DNA of 38,253 nt from Chlamydomonas sphaeroides (GCA_001662425.1 BDDC01000897.1:1410-39662), one strand, 5' to 3'. Shown: positions 22,522 through 34,265, counted from the stretch's first letter. Numbers and translations are program-made. The notes: a model not told the origin generated them from the letters alone.

Positions 22522-23317
22522 GGCCGTGGGCGCAAATGCCTAGAGCGTGGGGAACCGAACCGCCGGGGGCAGGTATATGGTGTGGCTGGAGTGACGCAGC
22601 CGACTGCAGCGCGTGGGGCTGGACGCGGCACGTGCCTTGGGACACGTGCTGGGGTGGCGGCGGAGCGCTGGAGCGCTGGGCAGCTGTACAGGGGTAGGCT
22701 GCGCCGGGCCGTGTGTGGTGCAAGCCTCGAGGCTGGGTCGTGGCGGCATGGGGCGCGTAGCGGACACGGCCGTTTGGCAAGGGCATGGGCGCCTGCATAC
22801 GGGATCCCGGGCCTCCCACCGCGCCACGGTGGACTGGGCGGCGAGGGCCCCTCACGGGGCAGGGATGCTCTGGCGTTGGCCGGGTTGGGAGGCACGGCAG
22901 CTGCGGCCGTTCGGCTGGGCCGGGCCGTCGCTGTGCTGCTGCGGACGGCATGCCGCGCAGCGTGCGCGTCAGCTGGCGGAGGCCTGTGTGCTGATGGCGG
23001 TGCGTAAGGTCGGTCGGTGTGCTGCAGTGAGTCCGCACCATCGGGACGTGCGCCGCACTCGGCGGCACTTGCCGGGTCGCAACGGGACAGCATCGGCCGG
23101 GCGGGTAGCGGCGGGGGGTGGGTCAGCTGGCGGGGGCGTGGCCTCGGACCGTGATTGCGTCGGAGTGCAGCGGCTCGCCTCGCGGTACTCGCAGCTCGTA
23201 AACCAGCTATCGCCATTCGCAGCAGCACGCCCTCCTGCCCACCAGCCCCATCCGCAGACAAGCGCCGCTCGCAGCAGCACGGCAGCTCCGCCCGCAGCCA
23301 GCAGCCCCGCAGCAGCC
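22522..23317. other. PFD1 3' UTR and upstream region of TMEM14-like gene A
   Basis: No gene was recognised. The stretch is G-rich on the + strand, with overlapping open frames that have no motifs. The last 100 bases are rich in CAGCAGC-type words, probably 5' UTR of the next gene. Confidence 0.45.
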
Positions 23318-24952
23318 ATGGCACCCCCTCCGCCCAAGGACCCCAACATGCCCTCGCAGCCGCCCGTGCCCCCGCTCTCGCAGCGGCTGCCCTCGCCAGC
23401 TGACTTGGAGATCCCGCGCGACCAGGTGCGGCGGATGCGGGTCGCGAGGAGCGCCGCAGGGTAGCGCGCCAGGTCCGACGTTGGAGCGAGGCGGGCCGCC
23501 GCTCTCGCCCGGCCGCGGGGGGCCAGCGCAGGGGAGGGCCAGCGTGCTGCCGGGCTTTGCTGGTCTCGCAGCGAGCTGGGGGCCGCGTCGCTGGCGTTTG
23601 CATGGCGTATGTGCTCTGCGCCGGCGCGCCCCGCGGGTGCCACGTCGCCAACGGCCCCGCTTCCCCCGCGGCCCTCCCTGCTGCCCCCACACGCCGCGCT
23701 CCCTTTGCCGCCCGCCGTCCTAGCATCCACGCGGCCCACGCCGCTGACGCCTTCCCCGCGGCCCTTCGCCACGGCACCGTTGCCTCTACCCTTCCTCTCC
23801 CCTTCCCGCCTCCTCGCCTGTCTCCTTACCTCTTTCCCCTCTGCCTCCCTTCTCACCTCCCTCAAGGACGTGGTCAAGCGCGCCTCCGCCCCCATGGCCA
23901 GCCTGTCCAGCCACGTGGACCCCTACCCCCACTACATCATGAGTGCAGCATGTGAGTGCATAGGCCATGGCTTAAAGGGAAGGCCTGCCGGCCGAGACGG
24001 CTCAACAAGACAGGCGTCCCATCCCCACTCCCCCCCACTCACACCCCACTTCCCTCCGCCGCCCATTTCCTCCTGCACCACTTGCAGGCGCGGGCGCGGG
24101 TGTGTACGCCTACAGCGGGGTGCTCAAGAGCCCCCGGCTGGCGGCCCTTGCGGGCGGCTTCTCGCTGGCTTACCTGGTGTCCGGGTGAGCCCGGGGCCGG
24201 AGGGGGAGGATGCCAGGCTTTGGGGGTTTCAGAGCTGGCACGCAGCGACGCAGGAGGGGCAACGTGGCCGCTGGTGCCTCCTTGCGGGCGTCACCAAAAC
24301 ATGCATCGGCGCCCGTCCTGCCTCCCCGCCCCTCCCCACCCCAACCTCAGGCGGCTTGTCATCACGGGCTATCCCCAGGTGTGAAAACGCCCCCCATCCC
24401 GCCCCCCACACCCCACCACCAGGCACCACCACCAGCCACCATCACCAGCCGAGCCCACCACCTCACCCATACACTCACACGCCCACTCCTGACCGTCTCC
24501 CTCCCCTCCCCTCGTCCCCGCCGTACCCCGCCACAGCTGGGCTATGACCTTGGCACCATCACCTCCGCCGGTCTCCTGGCCACCGCGCTGCCCGCGGCCC
24601 GCGCCACCGGCGACTCCTACTCCGTCGCCATGTCGGCGCTGGGAGGTGCGTCGGGGGCCTGAGAGCATGAGGGCCGGGCCGGGCTCGGGCAGGTCCGGTC
24701 GGGTCAGGAAGACCATGCGTGCCAGTTGCCGTGAGCCTGGAAAGCGGAGCGCGTCCTCCTATTAGCAGTGCTAGGCCCAACACTCCATTTGCTCAACACG
24801 GGAACGCCGAAAATGCCTTCCTTCCCTACCTATCCCTGGCCCCTCTCCTCACGCCGTCACGCGTCCACGCAGGTATCAGCGTGCTGGCCAACCTGCTCAA
24901 GAGCTACCAGCAGCGCACTGGCCTGCCCAAGGAGGTGCACGAGACCAAGTGA
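23318..24952 (+). CDS. TMEM14/FAX-like membrane protein, copy A
   Basis: The TMEM14 (Tmemb_14) family includes plant FAX proteins, which move fatty acids across plastid or ER membranes, and animal mitochondrial TMEM14 proteins. Six exons: 23318-23425, 23867-23951, 24088-24184, 24351-24378, 24537-24645, 24873-24952; 168 residues. A Pro-rich N-terminus ends in EIPRDQ. A soluble segment follows (DVVKRASAPMASLSSHVDP), then the membrane core: YIMSAACAGAGVYAY, LAALAGGFSLAYLVSG, LGYDLGTITSAGLLATALP with R-ATG after it, and SVAMSALGGISVLANLLK. Spacing of Gly-rich helices and the R-x-TG turn match the family. No clear plastid transit peptide is visible. A paralogue lies 1.6 kb downstream and lacks the 158-base intron at 24379-24536. 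Transport substrate is unknown. Confidence 0.75.
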
Positions 24953-26562
24953 AGAAGCGCCGAGCGAGGGTATGGAAGCTGGCGCCCGTCACCGCTGTGG
25001 CCTAAATGCGGTCGCGGAAGAGCGCAGGGCATGGAGGCGGGCTAGGCGGCAGCATGACAGGGTGAGAGGACGGTTGGGTTGCTTGGGTGATTGCCTTGGG
25101 CGCATCACAGGGATCGCGTGAAGCGTCGTTGCATGGGCGACGGTGGGGCTAGACGCTGGCTGGGTGCGCGCTGGGGACACTAGCGCCGGCGCAGAAAGCC
25201 GGGGCCACGACCGTGGGGATCTTCCCTTCCCCGTCGGCGATGGGTTGCTTGTTGGGCGGCGGTTGGCGCTGGGATGGCACATGGAGTGAGCGCCGAGCGT
25301 GCAGGGCGTTGCAGCGGCAGCCAGCGCTAGCGCTGCGGTCGGGCGAGTTGCTGATGGCGTGGCCCTGGCTTGGGGAGGACGCTCCATGGGGGCGCTTGCA
25401 AGCGTGCAGCTCCCGGCCGGCCGCCGCCCCCGCCCCCGCGCCCGTCCCTGACCCGCTCGACACCAGCTACGGCACTGTCCAGGAGGCGACGAGTGCAGGC
25501 CGTGACAGCCCCTGGGGGCCACTGTGTATCCCCATTCATTCTTATTCCACAGAAAGCCCCTGGTGGCCCTGTCGTGACAGCCCCTGGGGGCCGGATGTTG
25601 GCGGCCGAGCCGCCAGCAGCTGCAGCGGGGTGGGGGGAAGGGCGCCCATGCTGTGGGGGCCGGGGTGCTGGAGGTGTTTGGAGGGCGGCATCGTGAGCGG
25701 GTAGGAGGACGCGGGAGCGCTGCGTTGGGGGGTGGGGCGCATGTTGGGGTTGGCGGGCAACTCCCCGCCAGCCGCCGCCACCATTCGGCGGTTGCCAACA
25801 ACAGCTCAGCAGGGCACCGAGGACGAGCTCAGCCTAGCTCAGGGCACCACGGGTGTTGGCCATGCCCAGGAGCAGGTCCTCCTGGCCATGGCAGCCCCTG
25901 GCCAGCCCCTGGGCAGTGGTTACATGCAGGAGGAGGACCTCCTGGTGATGTGTCCCCGGACGGACCAGGGATCAACGAAACCAACAGCCGGGAGGATCCG
26001 GGGTCTTCATCAGGGTAGGGCCGGAGGGACAGCCTCGTGGTAGCCGGCCGCACCAGCCCGCGCCGCCTGCGCCGCCTTGAGCCACGAGAGGCCGGGGACT
26101 GCAGGGGAGCCGCGTGTAGTGGCTGCTGCTGGGGGGGGGCGTTGCCGCGGCCATTGTATGTCAGGCAACGGCTTGGCGCTGACGTGGCAAGGGGCAGCCG
26201 CGGCGGGTCCGCGACAGGCGCACTCCGCGTCTGCTCTGCGAGAGCCCCGTTACGCGAGGGCCGCCCTGCGCGCGCCTGACCGCCGCCCAGGCATTCCTCG
26301 CTCATCTAAAGCTGCTCGCCCCTCACCAACGCAGCTCTGCAGCCGCGCACCCCAAGGAGGTGACGTAGGGGCGGAGCAACCCGCGGGTCCGTGCGGGACT
26401 TTCGCCCCCATTGCGGCTGCCCCGATAAGCACAGCCCGCTGCGCTGCCAACCTGACATCCGCACAGCACCCTAGCCCTTCATAGCTGCTCTGCTTAACAC
26501 GCACTCGCGACCAAACCTCGTCACCAACCCCCTTGTCCTAGCAGTTCTAACCTATTGCCGCC
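24953..26562. other. Intergenic DNA between the TMEM14-like copies
   Basis: This 1.6 kb should hold the 3' UTR of copy A and the promoter of copy B. The 20-mer CGTGACAGCCCCTGGGGGCC occurs at 25501-25520 and again at 25573-25592. Near 25,865-25,955 there are related GCAGCCCCTGG and GAGGACCTCCTGG (partly palindromic) words. No gene was recognised among the overlapping frames. Confidence 0.45.
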
Positions 26563-27934
26563 ATGTCGTCCAGCCGCAGCTCGCCGCCGGCCCAGAGCAG
26601 CAACATCAACACCAACGTGGAGATCCCGCGCGACCAGGTGCGGCCAGGGGGCTGGGCTGGGCGGGGCTGGGGGCAGAGGCGCCGGGCAGCGCTGGGTGCG
26701 GCCGCGAGGCCCAGAGCCGCAGCCGTCAGCGGCGGCTGGCAGCAACGCTGGGGTGCCTTCGAGGGGACCGCGGAGAGCAGCGCGCGCGCGCAGCGCCGTT
26801 AGGTGGCAGGGCTGCCGGCAAGCTCGCGGCCGCGCCGCCGATCAGCTGGCGCGGGCGCCGGTCGGTCGGTCGTGAGGCTGTGTAACAGCGCGTGGCACCG
26901 AGCGGCGCAGCGCTGCGTCGAGAGCCACGGCGGCTGCGGGTGGGGGCAGCGCTCGCCACGACCTGCGCCCGCCACCCCCGCATTGCGCCACCTCGCCCTC
27001 CTCTCCCCTCCCTTCCCCGCGCCGCACTGCCGTGCCCTCCCTCTCCTTGACGCGCTCCCGCTCTCCCGTGCCCTCCCAAGCAGGATGTGGTCAAGCGCGC
27101 CTCCTCGCCCATGGCCACGCTCTCCACCAAGGTCGACCCCTGGCCGCACTACATCATGAGCGGAGCCTGTGAGCTGCGACGAGTTGCGACGAGCGCCTGG
27201 AGGGAGCTCCGCAACGCTTCGCGCTGCCCTCCAACCACGATAGCACCGGCCCCTGCGCCCGCGGACTGCTGACCCTCCTCCCTGCTGCACTTCCTCCCCC
27301 TCACTTCCTCTCCCTCCTGCCTCCCTCAGGCGCCGGTGCGGGCGCCTACGCCTACAACACCATGCGCAACCCGCGCATTGCGGCCTTTGCGGGCGGCTTC
27401 TCCCTCGCCTACCTGTTCGCCGGGTGAGGGGGCACCACGGCCGGTTGACGCGGCTCGGGGCGCAAACTTGGGGCAAAGCGACGCCCTGCACGCGGCAGAA
27501 GTTGACGCGTACCTTCCTCCCTTCCCCGCTCCCCTCCCGCCTCCTTCGCAGGCGGCTACTTGTCACCGGCCATGAGCAGCTCGGCTATGACATCGGCACC
27601 ATTGCCTCGGCCGGCGTCCTCGCCACCGCGCTGCCCGCGGCCCGCGCCACCGGCGACTCCTACTCCGTCGCCATGTCGGCGCTGGGAGGTGCGTCGGGGG
27701 CGTGAGAGCACGAGGGATTGGGGCTTGGAGAAGGACGGGGAAGGAGTGTGCGGGTCACAGGAGCCGGGAGGATAGGGAGGGGACGACGGGGACCTGCTTT
27801 CCCGTGCTTACCGGTGCCATGCCCCGCTGGCGGCGCTCTCCCGCCACCCTGCAGGCGTCAGCGTGCTGGCCAACCTGCTCAAGAGCTACCAGCAGCGCAC
27901 TGGCCTGCCCAAGGAGATGCACGAGACCAAGTGA
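26563..27934 (+). CDS. TMEM14/FAX-like membrane protein, copy B
   Basis: This is a tandem paralogue of the gene at 23318-24952. Five exons: 26563-26637, 27084-27168, 27330-27423, 27552-27688, 27855-27934; 156 residues. A short Ser/Asn N-terminus ends in the same EIPRDQ at the same intron position. The membrane core is YIMSGACAGAGAYAY, IAAFAGGFSLAYLFAG, LGYDIGTIASAGVLATALP and SVAMSALGGVSVLANLLK, ending in KEMHETK. Exon 4 equals exons 4 plus 5 of copy A without the intron. The last two exons are nearly identical to copy A while exon 1 is very different, which suggests partial gene conversion. Role as in copy A: a likely lipid- or metabolite-related membrane protein, substrate unknown. Confidence 0.75.
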
Positions 27935-28580
27935 AGCGCCGACGGCATGCTGGCTAACGCCCACGATGTCCTAATGCTGTGGGGCTGACATGCGGGAGAG
28001 CTGTGGGGAAAGGGGTGCTAGGCGAGTGGTAGGCACAGCTGCTCAACTGGGCCGTGCTAAGACTCGAGTTGGACCATTAGGTTGCAGAGTTGCGGTTCTA
28101 CGCACTGGCGTAGAGAAGTGGAGTGCGAGACGTGCGCTGCGGATGCGCGGATAATGCGTTGTGGTTGGCACGCGCGGAGTGACGCGGTTTCTGCGACAGG
28201 CAACCGTGATGGTGTAAGACTGCTGGCACATCATTTGCTGTTCACGTTGAAGGTTAGGCTGATGGCAACGAGGGGCGAGTCAGCAAGACACGGCGTGAGT
28301 GGCAGGGGGGAAAGCCAGAAGCGGGGGAAGGACGTGGCGTGTGGGTGTCAGCGGGCAAGAAGACGATCGCATTCATTACAGCTGTATAACTTCATTAAAC
28401 AACTTCTACCCGTGCACCTACACCTGTTATTGCTGTCGCTGTCGATCGAACGTTGCTGCAGCTGCGCAACGAGTTACTTCGCTCGCCCGAGAGAAGTCAC
28501 GCACCCCAATTGATCGTCGTGACGATGAAGCTGGTTCAGCGGTAGCAAGCGGCTAGCTGCTCCGGAGCTGCGCTGATTCC
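27935..28580. other. TMEM14-like copy B 3' UTR and BET1 upstream region
   Basis: No gene was recognised. The stretch is notably less GC-rich than the rest, especially 28,350-28,440, which fits 3' UTR followed by a promoter. Confidence 0.45.
28213..28217 (+). terminator. Possible poly(A) signal TGTAA for TMEM14-like copy B
   Basis: TGTAA lies 279 bases after the copy B stop and upstream of the BET1 gene, the expected place for the algal polyadenylation signal. Short motif, so weak on its own. Confidence 0.4.
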
Positions 28581-29714
28581 ATGGCCGGATACGCGAGGTT
28601 GGACAGCGTGTCGCGCCAGCAGGCTTGATACCCCTACAGTGAGCATCGCCTGATACCCTGCCGGCGACCTGCGTGCGCAGGGGCGGGCTTAGCTCGCGAC
28701 CCGGCCCGGGACAGCAGCAGGACCAGGTCGCTATAAATGTTGGCAAGTTTGACTTCGATTCGGAGGTGGAGGGCCTGCGCGGGCACGTCAAGAAGATTAA
28801 GCAGGTCAGCGATAACGCGGCAGCGGCCGCTCCGAGAATTGCAGTTGCCATGCCCGGTTACACCGCCCTCCCCGGCCTGGCCCCCTGCGACCTGCCCTGC
28901 CCCGCAGCTGTCTCTGGCCATTGAGGATGAGCGCAAGCAGCAGGGGGAGCTGATTAACAACCTGGTGGGTCGGCAAGCTGACGCTCCGGGCGGCAGGCAG
29001 CGCCGCAGTCCTGGCACTTCACGACAGCACAGCGGGCGCAGCTTGCACGTGGCGCTGTCCCCCGGTCGCCCAGCGTCTGCCCGCTCAGCCCTCCAGAGGG
29101 AAGCTCCGAAGCGCACCGGCCTTATTATGCCAATGGGCCTTGCGTCCACTCCCGCACAAGCCCCTCCGCCCTCTCCCGCTCCCTTGGTCCAGAGGGCGCT
29201 AGCCCCCGCGCTCACCTCGCACCCTCCTTCCTTCCCCCTCCCTCTTCACTTTCCCACGCCTCCCGCAGGAGGACACCATGGAGCGCGCGCGCATGGTGAT
29301 GCGTCGCGCCATGGGCCGCCTTAATGTGGCCTACCACCAGGCCCGCAGCAACCACATGCTGTACATGGTGCTCTTCGCGCTGGCCATGTTCACCGCGCTA
29401 TACGTGCTGGGCAAGGTGGGGGCTGGGGTTCGCGGGGAGGTAGAGCATGGCGAAAGCGCGAACGAATCGCGCATTACGTGAATGGGGTCGAGCGCCGTTC
29501 GGTTGCCAATGGCAGGTTGTTGACCTGCGGGCTTTCGGTACTGCCCGGAGGGGCCATGCATGCCGTACCGGTCCCCCTTCCACCCGCGCCTCAGCCTGCT
29601 GTGGGTCGGACCCACCCTGGCTGCAGCGTCTCAAGCTCCCGCATGCCACCCGGCACTGGCCACTGTCTCCCCGCGCAGGTGTACCGGATAGGCAGGGCGG
29701 TGCTGGGCGGGTGA
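28581..29714 (+). CDS. BET1: BET1-like SNARE (Qc-SNARE, ER-Golgi traffic)
   Basis: BET1-type SNAREs act in fusion of ER-derived vesicles with the Golgi. Sure exons: about 28681-28804, 28908-28964, 29269-29415, 29679-29714, in one frame. The SNARE coiled coil runs through FDSEVEGLRGHVKKIKQ, LSLAIEDERKQQGELINNL and EDTMERARMVMRRAMGRLN, with Gln in KQQ at the place of the zero layer. A C-terminal membrane anchor (MLYMVLFALAMFTALYVLGK) and a short lumenal end (YRIGRAVLGG) follow, so it is a tail-anchored protein of usual size. The first exon is uncertain. The ATG at 28581 (MAGYAR) spliced from 28597 to 28681 keeps the frame but gives an 83-base intron with a weak GTTGGA donor. Confidence 0.87.
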
Positions 29715-31335
29715 CACCCCGCAGGGCCGCTCCGCACGGCAGCACTGGGGAGGAGCTGTGGCGCCCACAGCGCGGCAGCACGCGAAGCGAGCTGTGGCGC
29801 GAGCGGCGCGGGGGATGTCGCCGGCGCGCTGCCGCAGCGCCAGCGGGCAGTGGTGCTGCCGGCTGGAGCCAGGCGGACGCCGAGGGTGAGGCGGCGTGAC
29901 AGCCGCCAGCAATGTGCGCGGCGCCCGGACGTCTAGGAGGCTTGTGGCAATGATGTACGGCATAGCAGCTGAGGCACGACTGTGAACGCCCATTGTGGCA
30001 CGGCTTGGCTGCACGGCGCACGTGCGGCGAAAGGTGGCCGTGCGAAGGCGCCTAGGAGCAGGCGGGGGGGCAACCCACAGGCGCTCCGCCCTTGCCTGGA
30101 CCGGCAGCAGACGCAGCGGCTGCGGCATTGCGGCCGGCGTGCGGGCTCTCACGTGCCCAGGCCGGGTGTCCCCACGGCGGGCGATGTGGGCTGTGCCGTG
30201 GAGGTCTCAGCCGGGCAGGGTCCCTCATGCGAAAAGGCACAAAACGAGGAGACGGGAAGTAGGCTGCGGTACAAGCTGATGGCCCCATGGCATATGGCGT
30301 CGGGCGCGCACCAGGGTGGAGGAGGGCACGGCGCCCTCCAGAGCCGGATGAGCTGCGACGGTGTCCATTGCCTCCTGACCACGGCGCCACCCGCGTGACG
30401 TCCCCGATGCTGGTTGCCCCCGCGGCTGAGGATTTCGGCTTTCGGACTTGTACCTACAGGTGCCGGACGCCGGCATGAGACGCGTGCGGCTGTGCTGTGG
30501 TCTGGAGCTCGCCAGGTGGCAATGGGCCGGATGGCGGACGCCGATCCCTTATGACACGTGCATGACACGTGCTTACACGGGGCTACATGCCTCAGCGCCT
30601 GCAGCGGCGGCGCCCAGCATGCTCCCGTGCTTAACAGCAGCACACACCGCCAGTGCTGTACCCCTGGCAACGGCTGCGCCGCTGATAGTCGCGCGTGCTC
30701 ACGGCACCAACCAGCGCGCACAGTATACAAGACCATTCCGCAGACACAAGTGTCGAGCTAAGGTGAAGTAGCCGCGCGACCGGGACAAGAAGAGCCCGGC
30801 ACAGGTGCGGACAGAAAAGAGAAGCCGCCAGCGGCGGCATGTAGATCACGAAGCTCGCCAAGGCAAGATGCATGTCCGTGAACGGGACCAACGCCGCGTT
30901 GCGTCAGCTCCCAAGTTAGGGCGCCATATGTACACAACAGACACACACAAGCACAGGGATGAATAGGCCGCCCCCGTGCCGATCACACAACAGAGGTCGC
31001 GCCCAAGGGTTGGCCGGCGGCGGCGGCCACCTCTTGCGGCGGTCCTGCGCTGCCTGCCCGACCTCCCCGCCGCATCGTCGCTGTTCAGCAGCAGCCTGCG
31101 CTGAGCCGTTGGGCCCACGCGGCCCGTCGCATCCTGCATAACCCCCGCCCCCCAAACACACGTACGCAGCCAAGCACCCACCGCCTGGGCTACGTCCACA
31201 CCACATACAGCCGCAGAGCGCTAGCTTAGGCGCCCGACAAAGGCCATGGCGTGGCTTGAAGCTGTGATGGCTGTAGCTGCGTCTCAGCAGCCGCCTGGGC
31301 TGCAGCGGCGCAGGGCTGCGTCCGCGGTCGTCGGC
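29715..31335. other. Convergent 3' regions of BET1 and the W/G-tail gene
   Basis: Two genes point toward each other here, so both 3' UTRs are expected. No third gene was supported. Overlapping open frames on both strands have no recognisable domain. Confidence 0.45.
30573..30577 (-). terminator. Possible poly(A) signal TGTAA for the W/G-tail gene
   Basis: TTACA on the + strand is TGTAA on the minus strand, about 760 bases after the stop at 31336. A long 3' UTR would be implied. Weak evidence. Confidence 0.25.
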
Positions 31336-32695
31336 TCAGTCCCACGCCTGCTTGTTGCCCCAGCCGCCGTGCCCCGCGCCCGAGGGCTTGCCGGCGGGCG
31401 ACGCGGCCTGCACCGGCTCCCCCTGCAGCGGGCAGCGCACGGGGCAGACGTCCGGTCGGTGTGCACCCCGGAAGTATGCCATGGGCACACCGTTGCGTTC
31501 GACACCTCACGAGGAGCAGACGTCAGGTCGGGGCTTGCGCGTGCCTCGTCGGGTGGCCCCAACCGGGCCCCGGCGATGTTGTGCTGTAGGCCCGCCCCAT
31601 GACCCGAGGGGGGCAGCGCACGCAGCACGCGGCGCACGTGAGGTCCGTGGGTACCCCGGCAGTGCCACTTGACAATCGGTATTGTGGGTCGGTGCGGCGG
31701 CGCCGAGCGTTGGGTCCGCCCTCCAACCCAGGCCTGCTGTGCGGCGCTACGGGCGTCCTCACTCACCCACGCGACCGCTTCGCCGCCGTCCCCCCAGCCC
31801 TGCGCCGGGCCGCCCCACGCCGATTCCACGCCGCCATGAGCCGCCGCCTGCGACGGCCGCGGCGGCGCGGGCCCCCCGCCGCCGTATGCCGCCGCCGGGG
31901 GCGCTGCCGTCGGGTGTGCTATCGGGAAGTCTGCTGGCAGCGGCGGCAGCGCCAGCGCCTCCGTCGGGTCCATGGGGGAGCCAGCGGCGGCCCCGGGCTT
32001 GCCGTTGGCGGCCTCGGGGTCAAGCTCGTCGGCTGTCCCGGCAGCGGCCTGATGAGTAAGCAAGGACACTCCTGGTGAGCGGTCTGGCGATCCGAGGACG
32101 CTTCGTTCCCCGGCTCAGGATGGTTGGGACGACACGGCGTGGCTTGCGAGCGCTGCTTCCGATGGCGTGTGGTGGGCGTGCGCTGGCCGGGTCTCACCTT
32201 GACTGGCGATCGCTCGCGGCGCTCAAAGATGCAGCCGACGACGGTCAGGACCTGAGGCGCGAGCGCGATGCAGCGTGCCGTTGGACCATTGGCGATGCGA
32301 TGGTTGGCAAACTGTCGCCACAACTGCGGACCCCTCACCAGTGTTACGGCTAGGGCACCGCCCAGCACGCATCCTCCTGCGATGACCAGGTCGCGCACGA
32401 CCCGCTTGGCGTCCGTCTCGGCGCGGGCTGGGCGGACAGGGGCCGGGAGCGGACGAGGGCGTGTCGGGTTGGAGTCAGATGGGGAGGCGCAGTCGCTTCG
32501 ATGAGCAAAGCCGCCAGAGCACGGCAACACGGCAAATAGCAAGAGTCGAAGGTCCCTAGAGTTCCTCGTGAGCGTGGCATGCGGTTAGGGTCGGGTCGCC
32601 TGCGCGTACAGGCCTTACGCACCTGGCGTTGCATAAAATCCAATGAGAAGCACTGTCCAGGCCACAACGCGACTGCTGGCGACGCTCAGCGCCAT
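31336..32695 (-). CDS. Unrecognised predicted type I membrane protein with Trp/Gly-rich tail
   Basis: I do not recognise this gene. Five exons join in one frame: 32695-32623, 32427-32339, 32251-32198, 32048-31767, 31422-31336; 194 residues. All donors are GTGCGT, GTGAGG, GTGAGA or GTGAGT with CAG acceptors. Residues 1-27 look like a signal peptide (SRVVAWTVLLIGFYATPARA, cleavage possible after ARA). A short charged segment (ETDAKRVVRD) follows, then one transmembrane helix (about 38-64, built across exons 2-3) and a basic stop-transfer FERRERSPVK. The remaining 120 residues are Ala/Pro/Gly-rich with Trp-Gly motifs (SAWGG, QGWGD, VAWGE, GGWGN) and end KQAWD. The expected topology is a short lumenal end and a cytosolic tail. 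Function unknown; the tail resembles WG/GW interaction platforms only by composition. Confidence 0.6.
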
Positions 32696-34265
32696 GTGAC
32701 GCGTCGTCGTGCGTGTCCGCGCAACCGCCAGGTGGCTTGCCGTTTGCTAGGCAGCAAAAATGAGATGTGTTTGTAATCAAAAATTCAAGACCACGCGCAC
32801 GTCGGAAAGGTGGACGGGGTCAGTAAACTAACGCGTAGTGCATCGTCAGGCATACTTCCATATAATTTGTTGCTGTAGCATAATACACGCAGGAATACGC
32901 GTGGTCACGCGCAGACCCCAAGCGTGGCAAAAACCATCGCGTTGCCCCATGCCGTGACATGGTGGCGGTCGGAATTGCCAATACCTTTGCAAAGACCTCT
33001 TCAAGCCGGCTGATGATGGGGCCACCCCTCCAGGCCAGCGAGAACCGTGGCAAGGTGGCGTGGGTTGTGAGCGTCTCATTTCAAGGACGTTGGCTGGGGG
33101 CTTGGAAGCACCGGCTTCATGGAACTCAAGTAACCCCAACAGACCGTCGCATACAATCTGCACATAGGTAACTGATGCCCAGGGGTGGCGGCGCACAAAG
33201 ACGCGGGCGGCGTGCTGGGCCGGGTGCTAGACGCACAAGTCCTCGCGTCTGCAACATGTGCAATGCCGCGCTGATGCCGTCCACTCGAGCGCATACCATG
33301 ACCCTGGCTGCTATTGGCGCCATGCCCTGTCCCTTCGCCTAGCGGGCGCGATCCTGACGGGCGGGAGCAAGTGCGCTCACCATCCCTACACCGCACACCC
33401 CTCCAAACCCTGGCTGCTAGCTAGGCCCAATCCGCAGCCGTTGCCAGGCGCCGTGCCGCCAACCAGAACGTCCCACTCCCGCAGCCCCCGTAGCCACTCC
33501 AGGCCGCTAAGCTCGGCTCGCCCACACCACACCATGCAACGCTCCGGCCACCCGCCGCACACCATGCAACGCTCCGGCCACCCGCCGGCTGCGGGCCCGC
33601 GGCCGGGCGTGGCTGCCGACGCCAGGTGCTCTGGCGGGCGCCATTCCACGAACCCCACCCCCATCGCCCCACGACGTTGCTACGCGCGCCTGTCCGGCAC
33701 TCCGCCACAGAAGACATAGGATAATTAGAAACCCTTGCGGGCCGCGCCTCACTCGGCGCGAGCCGGCAGGGGTGAAATTAGGGGCCGGGGCGTGCCAAGG
33801 CGCACGTGCTTGGGCGCTTGCGCAGGGGCCACTGAACGCGGTGCGGCGTTGGGGCCCTAGAGCCTGTCCGCCTACGGCCGCGCCGCTCCGGCGTCGCAGT
33901 GCCACGCCGCCGCTGCGCGTGCCGCCGCGACCTTCCAGCCTACGCCACCGTTCGAAAGGATCGCCACACAGACGTGTGAAATAAGAAACCATAAGAAGAA
34001 ACTAAATGTAGGATAGCTACCGCTTTGCAGCGGGCGTGTCGGGTGCTGTACGTGCTCCGTACCACGCCGTGAATGCTCCGTACCACGCATGCTCTGCCCA
34101 TCGGCCACTCCCATCCCCCGGCCCCATAATGCTTCCTTGTCACAACGCTGAAAATGAACCATTCAGGGCAGGGCCTGCAACCCTTGCGGCAGTCAGGTGC
34201 GCACAGTCTTCCACCCACGGCGACAAGCAGCCTAGCGACGCGGCAACGGCGGTCCCGCCGAGCGC
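32696..34265. other. Region between two minus-strand genes
   Basis: Contains the promoter side of the W/G-tail gene and the 3' side of the Ala/Ser-rich ORF. The part near 32,750-33,000 is the most AT-rich of the window. No gene was recognised. Confidence 0.45.
33528..33587. repeat. 30-bp perfect tandem duplication
   Basis: Two adjacent identical 30-base copies (33528-33557, 33558-33587) start with CACACCATGCAACGCTCCGG. A recent small duplication in non-coding DNA. Confidence 0.9.
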
